Below are positions 45,920 to 57,339 of a stretch of DNA of 64,000 nucleotides, in pieces (the stretch's first letter is position 1; every line of letters starts with the position of its first letter). Position numbers and translations under genes: made by a program. The notes beneath the pieces are model-generated. The model saw only the letters and a list, made by a program, of their open reading frames with translations, did no database searches and was not told the origin of the DNA. Where the stretch lies: positions 14,682,606 through 14,746,605 of the forward strand of contig NW_020313285.1 of NCBI RefSeq assembly GCF_003265705.1, written 5' to 3'. The DNA is from Callorhinus ursinus (Eukaryota; Chordata; Mammalia; Carnivora; Otariidae).

Positions 45920-47639
45920 TCTTAATATCCATGGAGCAAGATGTAAGCTAAACTGTTCTGCTTTTTTTTAGCAGATTTTGGGCTAGAAAAAAGAAAATTA
46001 AAGATAGTGTATAATAAAAAAGACTAGTTGTCATGAAAATCCATTTAATCCAACTCCATCACCTTCACACATGCCCAGGTGTGTGTGTGCATGCATGCAC
46101 ACATGTACTGCAGTGTGGACACCCTTCTATATATACTCGAGTTGGACCACACCAGTAAATATGACATAATCCAGGTCACCCGTATTATTACCTCGAGTAT
46201 ATTTATGTTAAAACCCCAAATTACTGGCTTCACTGCTACTAGAGTGGCTAAAGCAACCCACAGAAACTAGACAAATGAATGAATTTCTAAATTTAGTCTC
46301 AGTGATTATTCATAGCAGTGACTATCATTCGAAGGAATGCTGTGGGTTAGTGCACTGGATCACCAAAGTAAGTGGCAAATTTCTTCCTTACACAAGACTG
46401 AGGTAGTTAGGGGATTCATAAAAACCCAGTGGCAATAAAGTTCTTAATTCATTTTGTTCCATGTGAATGGAAGAAAGGAGAATTTCTCTTTTGTGATCCA
46501 GAAGAAGGTAGCAATTACACTAGATTCACCTCTCAAGAAGACAAGTGGCCCAAGTTGACCCAATGACAGAGGTAGTACAAGCCTAATGGGCAACCTTGAG
46601 CAACAGGCTTTTTTCAGTGGATGGGAAAATCAGACAACTTTCTGTATAGGTTATCGTCTTCTATAATGAACACCTTAAGAAGAATTTATTGATAGTCCAC
46701 ACAAAGCAAGAATATGCGGAAGCAGCCAACTAAGTAGGTAAGGAGGGAGTCTGAGGAAATAGAATATCCATAGGGAAGGGGGGAGTGCTAGCCAACAGGG
46801 CACTTGGGAAGATGCCATAACAAGATTTGGCCCAGAGCTGTGTTATTAAAAAAATTTTTAGGTATCACCTTGGGCAAAAGTTCCCTCATTCCCTGTTTCC
46901 TGCAGTCAGCCAGACTGGGCCACTCATGAGGCTGATGCCATTTGAACAGTTGTTTCATCTGAAGAGCAACCAGGAGTGCTATAAAAAAAAATTAAACCAT
47001 ATATTAATCATCTCTAATTGAGTGTCCGGTCTAATTAATAAGCTCTGCAAGTTCAAGAACTTCACAGTGTTACCAGGAAGATTTGCATGTGGCTGATGAC
47101 TTTTGTGTCCCTTTCTGCTCTCTGCATGGGTTCAGCATATAGCTGCTCATGTCTGTTTATTGTCTTTGTGCTACCAGTCAAGTCATGGGAGAGAACATAG
47201 GGCACAGCTGATTTCGTGGCCTCAGGTTCATGAGGTTGATCAGTAACTGCTCTAGTTACTGAGCAAGATGAAATTTGTATTTGGAGCATAGTAATTTTAA
47301 ATAGTAAACATTGTGTGGACCTTTGACATAGTTCCAGCGAAAGTGTACTATCTTTTATTTTGTTTTAAGGGGAAAACTTTCTTCCCATATGTTTTTGGAA
47401 GTTTCTGATTATTGTGTTTAGCTCTCCAAATTGTCTATAAAGTCAAATCAGTTTTTGCCACAGTTATTATCAGTAGAGTACGAAAAAGTTGATATATAGG
47501 AGTTTTTAATAGCTAATTGCTTTGTATAACTATTTTAAAAGTGAATAAGATTTTAATAGAAATCTTTTGCTGTTGGTAATATTTGATGTACCATTAAATT
47601 GAAGATAATGGACATTCTTATTTTTAAAAGGGGCTGTAA
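45920..47639. other. no gene seen; short TG/CA alternating stretch at 46079-46107
   Basis: 46079-46107 alternates purine and pyrimidine (GTGTGTGTGTGCATGCATGCACACATG). The rest is unassigned, with only short open frames. Confidence 0.45.
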
Positions 47640-48010
47640 GTCTATTGAGGATTTGAACTTCATTCTTTCTGAAATGTGTTCTCGCTGATTAATTCAATTT
47701 TGAATCAAAGTAATTTATCACTTTTATAAATTAAATGACTTTCTCTTTCCTCTCAAACAATGAAGTTGTTAATCTAATGGTGCTGCAATATAATGATCTC
47801 TCTCAAAAGAACACTCCAGGCAGTTTAATTCTGATATGCTGCCAGAGCTCAGGAAATTTGATTAATTTACAGTATTCCTATAAGTGACCTGTAAAATTAT
47901 GACAAAAAAAGCACTCTAATTTGCCAAAGTGATTGGTTTTCATTATTCTGTCCAAAAGATCATTTCAGTAATCTGGATGATATTATAAAATTAAGAGATC
48001 TTTACAGGCT
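47640..48010. other. possible conserved non-coding element
   Basis: An AT-rich stretch free of recognisable repeats, with clustered homeodomain-type TAAT/ATTA words (GATTAATTCAATTTTG, TTTGATTAATTTAC). This resembles developmental enhancers in gene deserts. The call is impression only, with no cross-species comparison. Confidence 0.25.
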
Positions 48011-48229
48011 CTTACCATGACTCAGTTATTTCTGATTTTGCTTGTGATTATTATAAATGTTATTGACAATGGTAGAGTCCATTTTGGCAATTGCTATGTG
48101 CCGGGCACTATATTTAGAAACTGATACTGAGTAGTATGTTGGCTTTGAATTCACACAAACCATGTTTTTCATTACAACTTTAAGAAATACATCTTTATAA
48201 CAGTATAGTCACCAGAATGTAGCTTATTC

Positions 48230-48360
48230 ATGTCTGTTCAGGGAAAACCTTGTATAACTTGGAACTCTGTTTCTCTGTCTGAAAAATGAAGATGACAGCA
48301 CCTACTATATAGGAATATTACTATGATAGAGAGTTTATGCACAACACTAAGCAAAGTTTT
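48230..48360 (+). mobile_element. MIR SINE fragment
   Basis: TGGAACTCTGTTTCTCTGTCTGAAAAATGAAGATGACAGCACCTAC fits the MIR core in forward orientation. Confidence 0.5.
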
Positions 48361-48419
48361 CAGAAAATGAAATTAGTGAAAAGCAGAATAAATCTACTTT
48401 AAAAAAAAATTATGTTCAA

Positions 48420-48615
48420 GGGACGCCTGGATGGCTCAGGCAGTTAAGCATCTGCCTTCAGCTCCAGTCATGATCTCAGATTCCTGGGATCAAGTCCTGC
48501 ATTGGGCTTCTTGCTCAGTGGGGGGCCTTTTCCCTCTGCCTGCCTTGCCTGCCCTCCCTGCTTGTGCTCTTTCTCTCTCTTTTCTCTCTGACAAATAAAT
48601 AAATAAGTAAATAAT
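48420..48615 (+). mobile_element. tRNA-derived carnivoran SINE
   Basis: The head gggacgcctggatggctcag is intact and the body is somewhat diverged. The duplication (A)nTTATGTTCAA / (A)nTTAAGTTCAA lies at 48402-48419 and 48616-48633. Confidence 0.92.
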
Positions 48616-48633
48616 AAAAAAAATTAAGTTCAA

Positions 48634-50553
48634 AAGCCATTACTTGTGAAAAAGAAAAAATGGCATTTTGGCTTGAATTGTTTAAATAATAACCCTATAT
48701 GCCATCTGGCAAGTTGGCAGTTTTAAAGCGTTAAATTACCTGATGGAATTTATTTGTATCTGATGATGTGCTGAAAACTCATGCAACTCAGTAGTTATAA
48801 GTTGGTTAATCATTCACCTGCTGCCTGAAGTAATTATTATATATTTTGGGCGATAACTTACATGGCTACCCTACATATAGTCATCATTAAAATATTTGAA
48901 ATAATTATTAATAAGCTTCTACATGCTAAGATTGAATACTGTAAGCAAACAAAGATAAAATGGTAACAATATTACTGTACTTTTTCAGTGTGATTTTACT
49001 AACATAATTCCATTGAAATTCAAAATTAATGAGATGTGAATAGGTAATATTCTTTTTTAGAGAAAGACCCTGATGTTCAGAAAACTAACACCTGGTCTAG
49101 GTTACCTGAGAACTAAGCAGCAAAGTTGACTAATTGGCTCCACATCAAAACTCTTACCCTTCTCTTTACACTTTTGTCTGCTTCATCCTTGGAAGATAAC
49201 TATGGCAAAAGAGTGAAATTCTATGAGAAAGGAAAAAAAACTGGAGTGGACAAACTTTTGCATATAAGTGTTATCAGTAAAACTATGAGCCATACTACTA
49301 TCACAATGTATACAGAAAGGACCAGTGTCTTCGGTTCTATTCATAGCCTCTTTGATTAGAACACAGTTCCTTTTCTGTTCCCTTCCCATCCCATTATTTA
49401 TTCAGTAATTGTTGATGTCTGAAGATCAGGGGCCCTTAGTACAAAATCCTAACCATGAGAAATTACATTATGGTGTATTATACAAATTACATTATTATGT
49501 TTTGCACTTTTTATTCCCACTTGACTTTATAATTTTTGACTTCCATATTGATTTCAGACTTTTATAAATTGAAATACCTACTATCTATAAGCAAATCTAG
49601 GACTGTCATTAAGCAAGTAGGAGAAGTTACCAATCAGTCACAATTTTTCTTACTACATTCTCTTTTCTTTTCATTCTCTGGTTAGAATATGTTGGTTTTG
49701 GTGTTTAATCATGTATAAATAGAATTGGTGTGAGAAGATAATTTTCTCATATTTTAAAATAAGCTTTAATGAGCATTGAAATATTTTTACCTGTCACAGT
49801 AGACCAATTAGAGATAGTCGTTTGTCTTAGGTATTTTCTTTCAACTAAGCATAGAAGTACTAACAAAAGACACAAATTTTAAATCATTAGGATTTAGGAA
49901 TGTACTAGAACTTTGGCCTTTATGAAACTTAATTAGCATAATTAAAAGAAATGATATAAAATCTGAGACTCTACAGAAGCACATTTGTAAGGAATTCAGC
50001 AGACCTGTATACTCTGACTGCGTTAACTGTGACTAGACGTCTTACTATTCGTACCCATTAAGGACAGTGGAAATACATGACATCGCTGTATTGTGGTGAC
50101 CTTTTTCCTTACTTAAGGAATGACTCGCTATTAAAATAATTATGTAAAAACTGAAGAGAATTAAAGCTTTAAAATGTGATGGAATACTTTAGGAAATTAA
50201 GAGAAAGGAGCAAAGTAAATTCCAGGCTTAATGGGATAAATTGTTTTGGGGGTTGTTTCTCTTGTTGCTAGCCTAGAAAACTATATTTGAGTGTTGTGGA
50301 GTAATCTGTCAGCTTACACATTCATGACACTATTTTGCTTCTGCCATCATATTTGGGGGTAGTAACATTAATTGTATTTTGGTTGAAGAGTATATTAAAA
50401 AGATGGAATACAGCTCTTGGGGTAAACTATACAATGTCAGATAATTCACTTAAAGAAAAAGATCTGATCTGTCAAATGGGAAAAAAAGCAAAATTATTAT
50501 TCTTTATTGTTAATCATTTGTCAGTTTATTGTGTTTGGTTCATTTTAATCCAG
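48634..50553. other. no gene or repeat recognised
   Basis: AT-rich, apparently single-copy DNA. Decayed MIR remains are possible near 49000-49130. Confidence 0.45.
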
Positions 50554-50620
50554 GCTAAAGAAGAAGCAATGAGAGAAAAGCTGTGGGAGCTATAAAATAA
50601 CTTCTAACTCATCAGGAGAG
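50554..50620 (+). CDS. candidate exon with a terminal coding segment (speculative)
   Basis: A 67-base segment is framed by a pyrimidine-rich acceptor (TTCATTTTAATCCAG, ending 50553) and a consensus donor GTAAGT at 50621-50626. In one frame it encodes AKEEAMREKLWEL followed by TAA at 50593-50595; the other two frames have stops within the exon. The stop lies 25 bases before the exon end, which would not be expected to trigger nonsense-mediated decay. The residues are charged and helix-prone, unlike the hydrophobic open frame of the preceding intron-like sequence. I do not recognise the protein, and no neighbouring exon was found in the window. A chance arrangement of splice-like signals remains likely. 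Confidence 0.25.
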
Positions 50621-50626
50621 GTAAGT

Positions 50627-51771
50627 AAATGCAATGATATTTATTAATATCTAGAAAGGGAAAGAAATGGACACTTTTGTAGAGCCTCGGTGATGCTAAA
50701 GAAAACTTTATATTTTATAAAAATGAAGTGTACTGCAAGATTTATGATTTACAAGATGGAGGAAAGTAAAAAGAGAAGTACATATTATTGATGGCATCAG
50801 CTCTAGAAGAAAACGTTGGTGACCATTTTGGTATATTTCTGTGCATAGACTATAGTTTATCTACTTTTTGATCAAACTTTATGTGCAAATTTTTGTGCCA
50901 AGTCTTCTTAGTTTATCATTGTAACAGTGTTAAATCTTCATGTTACTTTAATTAACCTCTTTCATTACTGCACAGTATTTCTTTCCGGATATCCACAAGG
51001 TTTATGTGGTCATTCCCTAATGTTTAAATTTTTTTTCTCATTACACAAAAATAAATAATGATATGTAGATATATAGGGTGAATAAATTGGAGTAAATACC
51101 ACAACATGCCCTGATTTACTTGTTCTTGAGACTTTTGGAAGATATGCACTGTAATCACTAATGAGTGCAGGTACCTATTTTGATCTGCCATTTAATATTG
51201 TGGCTTTTTATTCTTGCTTATTTGTACAAAAAACTAAAGCATCAATGACTACTTTCATGATTACCTAATTTCATGGTCACCAGGGTATTTTTCATCCTTA
51301 AATATATCTTGTCTTAATAAATTCTGTCATTCATAAACAGCCTATTCTCTGTTTTCTTCATCAGTGTTTGAAGGAACACTCCATCTACTTCAACCTTTAC
51401 CCTTCTCAGTCACCTGTATTCTAAGACTTTTCCCTGGGAAACCTGAGTTTATCTAATTTGACTAAACTTGACTTCCAATCTCTTTTTTAAATTGCTAGTA
51501 GATTATAATAATACTTGTTATTTTTTGAGCTTCCATTTCTGTCCCAGGGCCTATAAAATCTGTCTAGATAAATTCTTAATAAATATGAACTGGGACTAAT
51601 ACAAATTCAAACATATATAGTTAAATCTTCTTATTTTCTTTCACCAAAACAGAAACAAAAGAAAAAGGAAATCATCTGTTTTGATCTTTGTCTTACTTTA
51701 GCTTTGTGCTGTTTCATTCAACTCTTTCTAGATAGTATTACTAGTACAATTACTAGTAGAAATAATACTCC
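50627..51771. other. no gene seen
   Basis: AT-rich, unassigned. Confidence 0.5.
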
Positions 51772-51788
51772 TAAAATTTTAATTTCTC
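51772..51788 (+). repeat. left copy of the 17-bp target duplication enclosing SINE + L1
   Basis: TAAAATTTTAATTTCTC here is repeated exactly at 55037-55053, right of the L1. The first T may be chance. Confidence 0.93.
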
Positions 51789-51997
51789 GGGCACTTGGGT
51801 GGCTCAGTCAGTTGAGTGACTGCCTTCGGCTCAGGTCATGATCATGGAGTCCCAGGATCAAGTCCCGCATCGGGCTCCCCACTCAGTTGGGGAAGGGAGT
51901 CTGCTTCTCCCTCTGACTGTCTTCCCTCTCATGTTCTCTCTCCCTCTCACTCTCTCTCTCTCTCAAATAAATAAAATCTTTAAAAATAAAATAAAAT
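51789..51997 (+). mobile_element. tRNA-derived carnivoran SINE, left part of a SINE-L1 composite
   Basis: The head gggcacttgggtggctcagt, body, CT-rich stretch and AAATAAATAAAATCTTTAAAAATAAAATAAAA tail are complete. The tail runs straight into L1 ORF2 sequence at 52002. No duplication copy lies between them. Confidence 0.95.
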
Positions 51998-52001
51998 TAT
52001 A

Positions 52002-54575
52002 TATGAGCAACTCTATGCCAGCAAATTAGATAACCTGGAAGAAATGGGTGCATTCCTAGAGATGTATCAACTGCCAAAATTGAACCAGGAAGAAATAGAA
52101 AACCTGAACAGACCTATAACCACTAAGGAAATTGAAGCAGTCATCAAAAATCTCCCAACAAACAAAAGCCCAGGGCCAGATGGCTTCCCAGGGGAATTCT
52201 ATCAGACATTTAAAGAAGAATTAATACCTATTCTCCTGAAACTGTTCCAAAAAATAGAAATGGAAGGAAAACTTCCAAACTCATTTTATGAGGCCACCAT
52301 TACCTAGATCCTCAAACCAGAAAAGACCCCATCAAAAAGGAGAATTACAGACCAATATCCTTGATGAACATGGATGCAAAAATTCTCACCAAAATACTGG
52401 CCAGTAGGATCCAACAGTACATTAAAAGGATTATGCACCACGACCAAGTGGGATTTATCCCTGGGCTGCAAGGCTGGTTCAACATCCGCAAATCAATCAA
52501 CGTGATACAATACATTAAAAAAGAAAGAACAAGAATCATATGATCCTCTCAATAGATGCAGAAAAAGCATTTGACAAAGCACAGCATCCTTTCTTGATTA
52601 AGACTCTTCAGAGTATAGGGATAGAGGGTACATACCTCAATATCATAAAAGCCATCGACGAAAAACCTACAGCAAATATCATTCTCAATGGGGAAAAGCT
52701 GAGAGCTTTTCCCCTAAGGTCAGGAACGCGGCAGGGATGTCCACTCTCACCACTGCTATTCAACATAGTATTGGAAGTCCTAGCCACAGCAATCAGACAA
52801 CAAAAAGAAATCAAAGGCATCCAAATCGGCAAAGAGGAAGTCAAACTCTCACTCTTTGCAGATGATATGATACTGTATGTGGAAAACCCAAAAGACTCCA
52901 CCCCAAAACTGCTAGAACTCATACAGGAATTCAGTCAAGTAGCAGGATATAAAATCAATGCACAGATATCAGTGGCATTCCTATATACCAACAACAAGAC
53001 AGAAGAGAGACAAATCAAGGAGTCGATTCCATTTACAGTTGCACCCAAAACCATAAGATACCCAGGAATAAATTTAACCAAAGAGGCAAAGAATCTGTAC
53101 TCAGAAAACTATAAAATACTCATGAAAGAAATTGAAGAAGACACAAAAAAATGGAAAAACGTTCCATGCTCATGGATTGGAAGAACAAACATCGTGAAGA
53201 TGTCAATGCTACCTCGAGCAATCTATACATTCAATGCAATCCCCATCAAAATACCATCCACTCTTTTCAAAGACATGGAACAAATAATCCTAAAATTTGT
53301 ATGGAACCAGAAGAGACCCCGAATAGCCAGAGGAATATTGAAAAAGAAAAGCAAACCTGGTGCCATCACAATTCTGGACTTCCAGCCTCTATGACAAAGC
53401 TGTCATCATCAAGACAGTATGGTACTGGCACAAAAACAGACACATAGATCAATGGAACAGAATCGAGAGCCCAGAAATGGACCCTCAACTCTATGGTCAA
53501 CTTATTTTTGACAAAGCAGGAAAGAATGTCCAATGGCAAAAAGACAGTCTCTTCAACAAATGGTGTTGGGAAAATTGGACAGCCACATGCAGAAGAATGA
53601 AACTGGACCATTTCCTTACACCACACACAAAAATAGACTCCAAATGGTTGAAAGACCTAAACGTGAGACAGGAGTCCATCAAAATCCTTGAGGAGAACAC
53701 AGGCAGCTACCTCTTCGACCTCAGCCACAGCAACTTCTTCCTAGAAACATCGCCAAAGGCAAGGGAAGCCAGGGCAAAAATGAAGTATTGGGATTTCATC
53801 AAGATAGAAAGCTTTTGTACAGCAAAAGAAACAGTCCACAAAACCAAAAGACAACTGACAGAATGGGAGAAAATATTTGCCAATAATATATCAGATAAAG
53901 GGCTAGTATCCAAAATCTATAAAGAACTTATCAAACTCAACACCCAAAGAACAAATAATCCAATCAAGAAATGGGCAGAAGAAATGAACAGACATTTTTC
54001 CAAAGAAGACATCCAAATGGCCAACAGACACATGAAAAAGTGCTCAACATCGCATGGCATCAGGGAAATCCAAAACAAAACCTCAATGAGATACCACCTC
54101 ACACCAGTCAGAATGGCTAACATTAACAAGTCAGGAAATGACAGATGTTGGCGGGGATGCAGAGAAAGGGGAACCCTCCTACACTGTTGGTGGGAATGCA
54201 AGTTGGTGCAACCCCTCTGGAAAACAGTATGGAGGTTCCTCAAACAGTTGAAAATAGAGCTACCTTATGATCCAGCAATTGCACTACTGGGTATTTACCA
54301 CAAAGATACAAAAAGGGATCCTAAGGGGTACGTGCACCCCAATGTTTATAGCATCAATGTCCACAATAGCCAAAGTGTGGAAAGAGCCAAGATGTCCATC
54401 GACAGATGAATGGATAAAGAAGAGGTGGTATATATACTCAATGGAATGTTATGCAGCCATCAAAAGGAATGAGATCTTGCCATTTGCAACGACGTGGATG
54501 GAAGTGGAGGGTGTTATGCTGAGTGAAATAAGTCAATCAGAGAAAGACATGTATCACATGACCTCACTGATATGA
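52002..54575 (+). pseudogene. L1 ORF2 3' part (reverse transcriptase and C-terminal domain), broken
   Basis: The endonuclease is missing through 5' truncation. The RT fingers ([12 protein letters not shown]) are followed by TAG at 52305-52307 where the first copy has TTG. Single-base losses near 52320 and 52520 shift the frame. A 284-codon block (52540-53391) then carries the RT core with the catalytic FADD at 52855-52866. An extra C near 53391 shifts into the next block (to about 54305) with the thumb and C-terminal region. A last shift near 54308 leads to the natural stop at 54573-54575. The lesions differ from those in the first copy, so the two decayed independently or came from different sources. 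Not functional. Confidence 0.95.
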
Positions 54576-55036
54576 GGACTTCTTAATCTCAGGAAACAAA
54601 CTGAGGGTTGCTGGAGTGGTGGGGGGTGGGAGGGAGGGGGTGGCTGGGTGATAGACATTGGGTAGGGTATGTGCTATGGTGAGCGCTGTGAATTGTGCAA
54701 GACTGTTGAATCACAGATCTGTACTTCTGAAACAAATAATGCAACATATGTTAAGAAAAAAGAAAAAGAAGAAGATAGCAGGAGGGGAAGAATAAAGGGG
54801 AGTAAGTCGGAGGGGGAGACGAACCATGAGAGACGATGGACTCTGAAAAACAAACTGAGGGTTCTAGAGGGGAGGGGGGTGGGGGGATGGGTTAGCCTGG
54901 TGATGGGTATTAAAGAGGGCACATTCTGCGTGGAGCACTGGGTGTTATGCACAAACAATGAATCATGGAACACTACATCAAAAACTAATGATGTAATGTA
55001 TGGTGATTAACATAACAATAAAAAATTAAAAATAAA
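52002..55036 (+). mobile_element. 5'-truncated young L1, right part of a SINE-L1 composite
   Basis: It begins within ORF2 at the point equivalent to 2457 of the first L1 (TATGAGCAACTCTATGCC), contains the rest of ORF2 and both 3'UTR modules (G-quadruplex candidate 54859-54891), and ends with AACAATAAAAAATTAAAAATAAATAAAA. It is very similar to the 1-5492 copy. Confidence 0.96.
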
Positions 55037-55053
55037 TAAAATTTTAATTTCTC

Positions 55054-57339
55054 TGTAGCCATCTTTGTAAACTTTAGTTCCGCATCCCCCCGACACACAC
55101 ACCCATTAGGAGACAAGAAAAAAGAAAAGTCCCTTTTCCTGTGAAGAATCTCTAAAAAGTCCTGTGTTCTTATAAGAACAATTTTTATGATGCCTTTGAA
55201 ATAAACATTCTGGTGAAGTACAAGGATCTTCAACAAATAGCAGCAAACAGATCAAATTTCAGCAAATAAAGCAGGGGTCAAATTCTAATTGCATCTAAAT
55301 TCCAATTGTACTAGTGGCTCAGTGACATTTCTTTGGCCTCTTCTGAAGGCAGTGGGTGTTGCTCAGATTGTTAGTTTTAATTTGTTCCGATGTGTTTTCA
55401 TTAGGAATTGGTACAGAAGTGGCAAAGGGAAACAATGTCTGGAGGCAGAACAAATGGAGAAAAGTGTTTTTTGAGTCCCTTCCAGTGGCAGCCATTTTGA
55501 TATCCCCTGGGAAATGTTTCTTGATAATAATTATAAGAAAAATACCAACGTTTGATTTCCAAATGTTTGACAAAATGGAAATTCTTCTGTTTGCCAGGAA
55601 AATAGAACCAGTGGACTGGTTCTCTCTAAACGAGTGGATTCTCTCTTTAAGAGAGAATACGTCAATTGTGCCCCAAACAGTCTGTAAAGTCAATCTAACA
55701 GACACTCTGGATTTGTCAAGTCCCACATTATTATTTTTTTTTTTAAATTTGGGGACTTTTTGGTTTATTTTTTATCTCTCCTGCTTTCACTAACTCATTG
55801 AGTTTTCTTTGTTCTTTTCTCTTTATTCTAGTTGTTTGGAAATTATGCATTTAAAAATCTTTTAGTGGTTATTAGAGATAAATAGATTTCAAATATATTA
55901 ATTTTGGTACCAAGCTAGCCTGAAATTGTGAAATTTCCAAACAGTTCAATAAAATAAATTTAGTGCATGGAACTGAAATTACTGTCACCAACTCTTGGAA
56001 TCTGTTCTTTTTCCAAGTAAACGTTAATGAGAAAGTAGCAAGAAGAAAAATGACCACAACAATTGGCAGATTTTGTTATTTTTCTAGCTTTTAAAGTTTA
56101 TTTTAAACACGAAAGGGAAAAATATAGGCCAAAAACAAGCACCACCCAACCAATAAAGCACATTTAAAAAAATTTCAATGACTTCAGTCCTCTGTTATTT
56201 TATTCATCTTTGCCCCTTTTTCTTTCATTTTCTTCTCTATTATACTTGATAGTAACAGATAAACAAGATACACTGACTCAAGATAAAGCTTTTTCCATAA
56301 ATCACGAATCATATAATATCATTCTGTAACGCTCCTTTATTTGCTCTGTATAATTAACATCTGACTTGGAACTTCTACCTTTTTAAGTCTGATAAAATAT
56401 TGGAGATCAATAGACAACTATTTAGTTTGAAATTTTATTGCATCACAAATTACCATTAACACTCATTTATCTAGTCAATCCATAATTAATGAGTTAATTT
56501 CATTTTAGAATTATTGTCTGAGTCTTCATAAAACTAAGTTCTTCTGTTCTCAGCATACTTGATAAGCCTTTAAGCTTTGTAGGTGAGTTATTCAGTAGTG
56601 CTTGTCACCAGGGTGATCTCACAGCTCTGCTTTTTCTCCTGTTACTGTGATATGAAATCTGTTCGTTGCCCTCCTTTGTTTTTAATGCCATATTGGATGG
56701 TAATTCTTTGTGGTAAAAAAAAAAAAAGAACATTTCAAGATGCCATTATTAATTGCACATGATGAATATTTACTGGACTTGCTATTTAGATGTCTCAGAG
56801 GATATTCAAATTAATTTGATGTAACATGGGGAGACTAGCAAACAACATCATTAGCCTTGGAAAAAACACTTATTAAAATAACCGAAATCAAACACAAGCC
56901 AAAAAGGGGACAGAAAGGGTAACACTTTCTCACAAACTTGTTTTGGAAATTTCTGCAAAAAAATTCTGACCGTTAGTCAGCAAGGCAGTGTTTTTCAGAT
57001 TGTTTTGGATACTTACGTATTCACCCAGTAAAATCAGACTTTTATTTGTTTTTTAAAGTTGGTACATGATGACAGCCATGTTCTTCTAGAAGGAACAGTA
57101 TTTTCCTGTTCTCCATGCTCCTTCACTTTGTGTTATAGTCATTTATAATTATCAGGGAAGTACAAGGTAAATGAATGTGACTTAAAAAATTATAAGTTAT
57201 AGAATTATACTTGGACATTTTGAAAATATGGATTAATTGGAAGGGGCTCCAAACTGATAGAAATATTGAGCCAGTGCCAAAAATGTGAATAAAATTTTTC
57301 CCCTGCTGCTTAAAATTCAATACAAATGTTGAAATGTTA
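55054..57339. other. no gene supported; overlapping open frames and two palindromes at 55319-55793
   Basis: Open frames of 145 codons (plus, 55356-55793) and 135 codons (minus, 55319-55726) overlap in sequence that is not a recognisable repeat. Neither has a motif I know. Inverted repeats lie at 55605-55622 (arms GAACCAGT/ACTGGTTC) and 55638-55658 (arms ATTCTCTCTT/AAGAGAGAAT). The remainder is AT-rich and unassigned. Confidence 0.4.

Noticed and set aside
46131..46202. Inverted repeat ATATACTCGAG / CTCGAGTATAT, 50 bases apart
   Set aside because: An 11-bp inverted repeat at this spacing is expected about once by chance in a window of this size.
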